A stretch of 64,000 nt of DNA from Microbacterium arborescens (GTDB taxonomy: Bacteria; Actinomycetota; Actinomycetes; Actinomycetales; Microbacteriaceae), in the NCBI RefSeq assembly GCF_030369635.1, contig NZ_CP128474.1, positions 868,001-932,000 on the forward strand, in the 5' to 3' direction. Positions within the stretch are counted from its first letter, which is position 1. Every line of letters starts with the position of its first letter. The notes below the pieces were generated by a model. That model saw nothing but the letters and a program-made list of their open reading frames with translations. It was not told the origin of the DNA and did not search any database. Of this stretch, positions 59,834 to 64,000 are shown piece after piece. A program made the position numbers and the translations under genes.

Positions 59834-61533
59834 GCCGTCACCTCGGATCGGGGTCGCACATCGACCAGCACATCGGCGATCGTCCGGGCCGACTCCCGGT
59901 GCGAGATGAGCAGCACCGTCGCGCCGTCGTCGGCGACGCGACGCAGGCTCTGCCACAGTGCGGCCTCGGTCTCGGCGTCGAGGGCGGCGCTCGGCTCGTC
60001 GAGGGCGACGACCGGCGCGCCGCCGCTCGCGTGACGGAAGAGAGCGCGGGCGACGGCGACGCGCTGCGCCTGACCCCCGGACAGGCCTGCGCCACGAACG
60101 CCGAGCTCCAGGGCCGGGTCGATGCCGTCGGCGCCGGCAGCCGCGAGAGCACGGGCGACGGCCCGCTCGCCCTCCGGACCCGGCGCGCGCTCCGAGGAGG
60201 CGCCGAGCGTGACGTTCTCGGCGACCGTGCCGGCGATGAGCCCCGGATCCTGCCCGGCCCAGGCGAGCCACGAGGCGGGCGGCGGGAGCTGCGCACCGTC
60301 GAGGGTCAGCTCGCCCTCGAACGGGGCGACACCGCGCAGCGCGGCGAACACGCTCGACTTGCCCGCGCCGCTCGGACCCGACAGGAGCGTGATCGTGCCG
60401 GGCGTCGCCGCGAACGACACCGGCGGGAGCAGAGCGTCGCCGCGGCGCACCCGGAGACCACGAGCGCGCAGAACGCCGTGCTCTGCCGTCGCGCTCGTCG
60501 CGGCATCCGTCGAAGCGGCGCCCGCAGCACCCTGCAGCGGAAGGGCGCGTGCCGCGTCGAGCACCTCGAAGACGTCGTCGGTGGCGGCAACCCCCTCGGC
60601 GGCGGCGTGGAACTGGACGCCGACCTGACGAAGCGGAAGGTAGGCCTCGGGGGCCAGCAGCAGCACGAAGAGTCCGACCGACAGTGCGAGCGAGCCGTCG
60701 ATGAGCCGGAATCCGATCGAGACCGCCACGATCGCCACGGAGATCGAGGCGAGGAACTCCAGGGCGAAGCCCGACAGGAACGACACCCGCAGCACGCGCA
60801 TCGTCTCGATGCGGTAGTTCTCGGTCACCCGCTCGATCGAGGCCGCCGCCCGGTGCTGCCGGCCGAACACCGTGAGCGTCGAGAGGCCGCGGACGGTGTC
60901 GGCGAAGCGGGCGGCGAGCTGACGGAGCGTCTGCCACTGCGCGCGCTGCACCGCCCGGGTGGCCAGACCGATCAGCACCATGAACAGGGGGATCAGCGGC
61001 ATCGTCAGCAGCACCGTGAGTCCCGAGATCCAGTCGCTCCACCAGATGACGGCGATGAGCACCGGCGTGGCGATGACCGTCAGGACGAGCTGCGGCAGGT
61101 AGCGGCCGAAGTACGCGTCGAGGGCGTCGAGACCGCGGCCGGCGGTGACGGCGAGCTGAGCGGAGTTGCGGCTCGCGAGCCAGCCGGGCCCGAGGCGCCC
61201 GACGGCGGAGGTGAGGCCGCCGCGCAACTCGCTGCGGACGCGGGCCGCGGCGCGCGCCGAGACGGCTTCGCGCAGCCACAGCAGCCCGGCGCGCGCGGCC
61301 ACGACAGCGGCGAGGGCGGCGAGGATCCGCATGAGGTCGCCCATCGGCATCCCGCCGATGGCCCCGACGATCGCCTGGGTGGTCAGCCAGGCGAACCCGA
61401 CGATGACGGCGGTCTGGGCGAGGCCGATCGCCCCGATCGCGACGAAGAAGACGCGCGAGGTGCGGGCGTAGCGCAGCAGCCGCGGATCGACGGGCCGCCC
61501 GCTCGAGCGCGCGGGCGCCTCGGAGTCGTCCAT
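59830..61533 (-). CDS. cydD: Cytochrome bd assembly ABC transporter subunit CydD
   Basis: A 567-residue half-transporter partner of CydC. Walker A GPSGAGKSS is near 390, the signature LSGGQAQR near 485 and Walker B VVALDEP near 515. AGGGTGA precedes ATG 61533. The frame is open further upstream but without similarity. It ends by overlapping cydC (ATGA). Confidence 0.9.
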   Translation of the reverse strand: MDDSEAPARSSGRPVDPRLLRYARTSRVFFVAIGAIGLAQTAVIVGFAWLTTQAIVGAIGGMPMGDLMRILAALAAVVAARAGLLWLREAVSARAAARVRSELRGGLTSAVGRLGPGWLASRNSAQLAVTAGRGLDALDAYFGRYLPQLVLTVIATPVLIAVIWWSDWISGLTVLLTMPLIPLFMVLIGLATRAVQRAQWQTLRQLAARFADTVRGLSTLTVFGRQHRAAASIERVTENYRIETMRVLRVSFLSGFALEFLASISVAIVAVSIGFRLIDGSLALSVGLFVLLLAPEAYLPLRQVGVQFHAAAEGVAATDDVFEVLDAARALPLQGAAGAASTDAATSATAEHGVLRARGLRVRRGDALLPPVSFAATPGTITLLSGPSGAGKSSVFAALRGVAPFEGELTLDGAQLPPPASWLAWAGQDPGLIAGTVAENVTLGASSERAPGPEGERAVARALAAAGADGIDPALELGVRGAGLSGGQAQRVAVARALFRHASGGAPVVALDEPSAALDAETEAALWQSLRRVADDGATVLLISHRESARTIADVLVDVRPRSEVTA

Positions 61534-61565
61534 GCTCACCCTTCGATCCTGCCTTACCCCGGGAC

Positions 61566-61612
61566 CGGGATGCCTCGGGCCCGGCGCGATCGCGCGGATC
61601 CGAGGCATCCCG
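61566..61612 (-). terminator. 13-bp hairpin between cydB and cydD
   Basis: The arms 61566-61578 and 61600-61612 pair perfectly around a 21-nt, GC-rich loop, 9 bp after the cydB stop. It could reduce read-through from cydAB into cydDC, so the exporter is made at a lower level. Confidence 0.65.
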
Positions 61613-61620
61613 TCGCTCGG

Positions 61621-62652
61621 TCAGTGGGTGACGAGCTCGGCCTCTTCGATCCGTGCGCGCGTGACGCGCTTGCGGAAGACCCAGTAGGTCCAGCCCTGGT
61701 ACAGGAGCACGAGGGGCAGGAAGATCACGGCCGCCCACGTCATGATCGTGAGCGTGTAGTCGGTCGACGAGGCATTCTCGATCGTCAGGTTCCACGCCGG
61801 GTCGGTCGAGGACGGCATCACGTTCGGGAAGAGCGACAGCCACAGGGTCAGCACGGCGAACATCACGGTGCCGGCGCCTCCCGCGAAGGCCCACCCCTCG
61901 CGGCCCCGGGCATTGGCGAGGATGGCGCCGATCAGCATGACGGCGGCCACGGCGGCGGTGACGAACACGAGCGGCAGGAGCGGCGCCTGCGCCTGCATCG
62001 CCGACAGGACGGTCCAGGCGAGGAAGACGGCGGCGGCGACGAGCGTCAGCAGTCCCGACTTCGTCGCGAGCCGTCGGGCCTGCTCGCGGACATCGCCGTC
62101 GGTCTTGAGGGCGACGAAGTACACGCCGTGGGTGAAGAACAGCAACAGCGTCACGACGCCGCCGAGCAAGCCGTAGGGGTTCAACAGCGTGAACAGGGTG
62201 CCCGTGAACTCCTTATCGGCGTCGATCGGCACACCCTGCACGATGTTGGCGACCGCGACACCCCAGAGGAAGGCGGGGAGCGCCGAGCCGACCACGATCA
62301 TGAGGTCGAAGCGCTTGCGCCAGGTGGCGTCGTCGCGCTGGTGGCGGTACTCGAACGAGACGCCGCGCAGGATCAGGGCGATGAGGATCAGCAGCAGCGG
62401 CAGGTAGAACCCGCTGAAGAGGGTCGCGTACCACTCCGGGAACGCCGCGAACAGGCAGGCGCCTGCCACGATCACCCAGGTCTCGTTGAGGTCCCAGACC
62501 GGGCCGATGGTGTTGATGATCTGGCGACGCGAGACGTTGTCCTTGCCGAGGAAGGGCAACGACATCCCGACGCCGAAGTCGAAACCGTCGAGGACGAAGT
62601 ATCCGACGAAGAGCACTCCGACGATGAAGAACCAGACGTATGCGAGATCCAT
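61621..62652 (-). CDS. cydB: Cytochrome bd ubiquinol oxidase subunit II
   Basis: A 343-residue membrane subunit of the bd oxidase with eight or nine segments. The N-terminal FFIVGVLFVGYFVLDGFDFG and GPVWDLNETWVIVAG are CydB hallmarks. It lies 10 bp after cydA. Confidence 0.93.
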   Translation of the reverse strand: MDLAYVWFFIVGVLFVGYFVLDGFDFGVGMSLPFLGKDNVSRRQIINTIGPVWDLNETWVIVAGACLFAAFPEWYATLFSGFYLPLLLILIALILRGVSFEYRHQRDDATWRKRFDLMIVVGSALPAFLWGVAVANIVQGVPIDADKEFTGTLFTLLNPYGLLGGVVTLLLFFTHGVYFVALKTDGDVREQARRLATKSGLLTLVAAAVFLAWTVLSAMQAQAPLLPLVFVTAAVAAVMLIGAILANARGREGWAFAGGAGTVMFAVLTLWLSLFPNVMPSSTDPAWNLTIENASSTDYTLTIMTWAAVIFLPLVLLYQGWTYWVFRKRVTRARIEEAELVTH

Positions 62653-62662
62653 GTGGTGCTCC

Positions 62663-64000
62663 TCAGTAGACGGTGGTCTGGGTGTGGGAGGCCGCAGGGT
62701 CTTCGGCCTCGGGCGAGCCCGGCTCGGGCAGCGGGTCGGGCCCCTTCTGCGCGGCCTTGCGGATGAGCCCGAACTCGACGACCGCGAGCGAGGCGTAGAC
62801 CGCGGTGAAGGCGATCAGCGAGATGAGCACGGTCCATCCGGGGACGTTGGGTGAGACGCCGTCCTCGGTGAGCATGAGGCTGAAAACGATCCAGGGCTGG
62901 CGGCCCATCTCGGTGAACACCCAGCCGACGAGGCTGCCGAGGAGGGGGAGCGGAGCCGACCAGATCGCGACCTTCCACATCCAGCGGGCGACGGGGCGCT
63001 GGGCCTTCTTGCGGGTCAGCCAGAGGCCCGCGACCGAGATGAGGGTGGCGACGCCGCCGAGGCCGATCATCCAGCGGAACGACCAATAGGTGACCCACAC
63101 GATGGGGCGGTAGTCGACGCCGGCCCCGAAGGTCTCGGTGTACTGCGCCTGCAGATCGTTGAGGCCTTCGACGCAGCCGTCGAAGCTGTGCGTCGAGAGG
63201 AAGGACAGCAGGTACGGCACGCGCAGCGACCAGATCTCTTCGGTGCCGTCGGGGGTTCCGATGGAGAAGATCGAGAAGGATGCGTCTGCTCCGCACGCGC
63301 TGTTGAACATCGCTTCGGCGGCGGCCATCTTCATCGGCTGGGTCGCGACCATCACGAGGCTCAGCTGATCGCCCGAGAGCGCGACGCCGATGAACGACAC
63401 GATCATGCCCCACATGCCGAACCGCAGCGCGGGGCGCATCGTCTCGATGTGCTGTGCGCGGGAGAGGTGCCAGGCCGCGACCGCGATGACGACGGCGGCG
63501 GCGAACATCCAGGCGGCGAAGATCGTGTGCGGGAACGCGGCCAGCACGATCGGGTTGGTGAGGACGGCGCCGAAATCGATGAGTTCCGCCCGTCCGCCGT
63601 CGGCGGCCATCTGGTAGCCCACGGGGTTCTGCATGAAGGCGTTGGCCGCGAGGATGAAGTAGGCCGAGAGGGTCGAGCCGAGCACGACCATCCAGATCGA
63701 GAACAGGTGGAGCGCCTTCGGCAGCTTGTCCCACCCGAAGATCCACAGGCCGATGAAGGTCGCCTCGAAGAAGAAGGCGAGGAGGCCCTCGAAAGCCAGC
63801 GGAGCACCGAAGATGTCACCGACGAAGCGGGAGTATGCCGACCAGTTCATGCCGAACTGGAACTCCTGCACGATTCCGGTCACGACGCCCATGGCGAAGT
63901 TGATCAGGAAGATCTTGCCGAAGAGGCGGGTCAGGTGCAGCCACTTCACGTTGCCCGTGCGGTGCCACACCGACTGGAAGATCGCCACGACGAGAGCCAT
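62663..64000 (-). CDS. cydA: Cytochrome bd ubiquinol oxidase subunit I (5' end cut by window)
   Basis: At least 445 residues of CydA; the first 30 or so, including the first heme-ligand His, lie beyond the window end. Visible landmarks include the N-terminal core QSVWHRTGNVKWLHLTRL, the quinone-loop region and the conserved GRQPW motif (in MGRQPWIVFS). It catalyses quinol oxidation with O2 using hemes b and d, at high O2 affinity. It leads the cydABDC operon. Confidence 0.93.
   Translation of the reverse strand: MALVVAIFQSVWHRTGNVKWLHLTRLFGKIFLINFAMGVVTGIVQEFQFGMNWSAYSRFVGDIFGAPLAFEGLLAFFFEATFIGLWIFGWDKLPKALHLFSIWMVVLGSTLSAYFILAANAFMQNPVGYQMAADGGRAELIDFGAVLTNPIVLAAFPHTIFAAWMFAAAVVIAVAAWHLSRAQHIETMRPALRFGMWGMIVSFIGVALSGDQLSLVMVATQPMKMAAAEAMFNSACGADASFSIFSIGTPDGTEEIWSLRVPYLLSFLSTHSFDGCVEGLNDLQAQYTETFGAGVDYRPIVWVTYWSFRWMIGLGGVATLISVAGLWLTRKKAQRPVARWMWKVAIWSAPLPLLGSLVGWVFTEMGRQPWIVFSLMLTEDGVSPNVPGWTVLISLIAFTAVYASLAVVEFGLIRKAAQKGPDPLPEPGSPEAEDPAASHTQTTVY

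Noticed and set aside
59899..62766. A 955-residue plus-strand open frame
   Set aside because: It is antisense to cydD and cydB and consists of low-complexity charged sequence. It is a shadow.

Overview
This window looks like chromosome from a high-GC actinobacterium of the Microbacteriaceae, probably Microbacterium or a close relative. The evidence is strongly G/C-ending codons, GTG starts, dense 4-bp start/stop overlaps, many apparently leaderless genes, a NusG with a long acidic N-terminal extension, a DUF222/HNH protein, and the order tRNA-Trp-secE-nusG-rplK-rplA. The genus is inferred. I see no rRNA, IS element, integrase, prophage module or CRISPR array.

Layout. 7-4966: a HAD hydrolase, then a phosphonate/phosphite-type ABC importer (phnD-phnC-phnE-phnE) and an RpiR-type regulator. 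5059-16182: a PucR-type regulator divergent from a putrescine/GABA catabolic operon (gabT, permease, putrescine/amine oxidase, universal stress protein, second permease, two semialdehyde dehydrogenases). 16262-20935: a large repeat protein paired with an Hsp90-family chaperone. 21094-22518: DUF222/HNH protein. 22764-25627: tRNA-Trp, secE, nusG, rplK, rplA. 25714-28675: nitronate monooxygenase, acylphosphatase, and divergent lysE/lysG. 28837-32963: a quinone-oxidoreductase-like enzyme, a MarR regulator, a 14-TM drug exporter and a 2'-5' RNA ligase-like protein. 32990-34804: two nuclease-like orphan genes (YqaJ-like; AbiEi/DUF559-like) with palindromic repeats beside them. 34981-36156: G-rich promoter, L10-type leader, rplJ, rplL. 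36230-41302: LacI regulator divergent from a sugar ABC importer. 41339-48331: DUF305, DUF3105, Bcr/CflA-type MFS, PAP2 phosphatase, HerA-like ATPase (DUF853), MHS-type transporter. 48565-57439: SDR/DUF2867 protein and a molybdenum cofactor and molybdate-uptake cluster (mogA, moaE, moaD, moaC, moeA, moeB-rhodanese, a TOBE regulator, modABC). 57474-64000: GNAT acetyltransferase, then the cydABDC cytochrome bd operon on the minus strand, with cydA cut by the window end.

How it works together. The gab block forms a route from putrescine to succinate: amine oxidase, then aldehyde dehydrogenase, GabT and GabD. The mo block covers most Moco steps and molybdate import but lacks moaA. cydDC encodes the exporter needed to assemble CydAB oxidase.

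Most of the window is ordinary core and accessory metabolism, and I did not find a clear new defence or mobile system. The most interesting signals are regulatory or structural: three matching MarR-type palindromes on the exporter promoter; LacI-type palindromes placed on both divergent sugar promoters; a strand-symmetric G-run region that includes the rplJL promoter; an Hsp90 gene paired with a large helical-repeat gene; and two similar palindromic repeats bracketing a nuclease-like gene.
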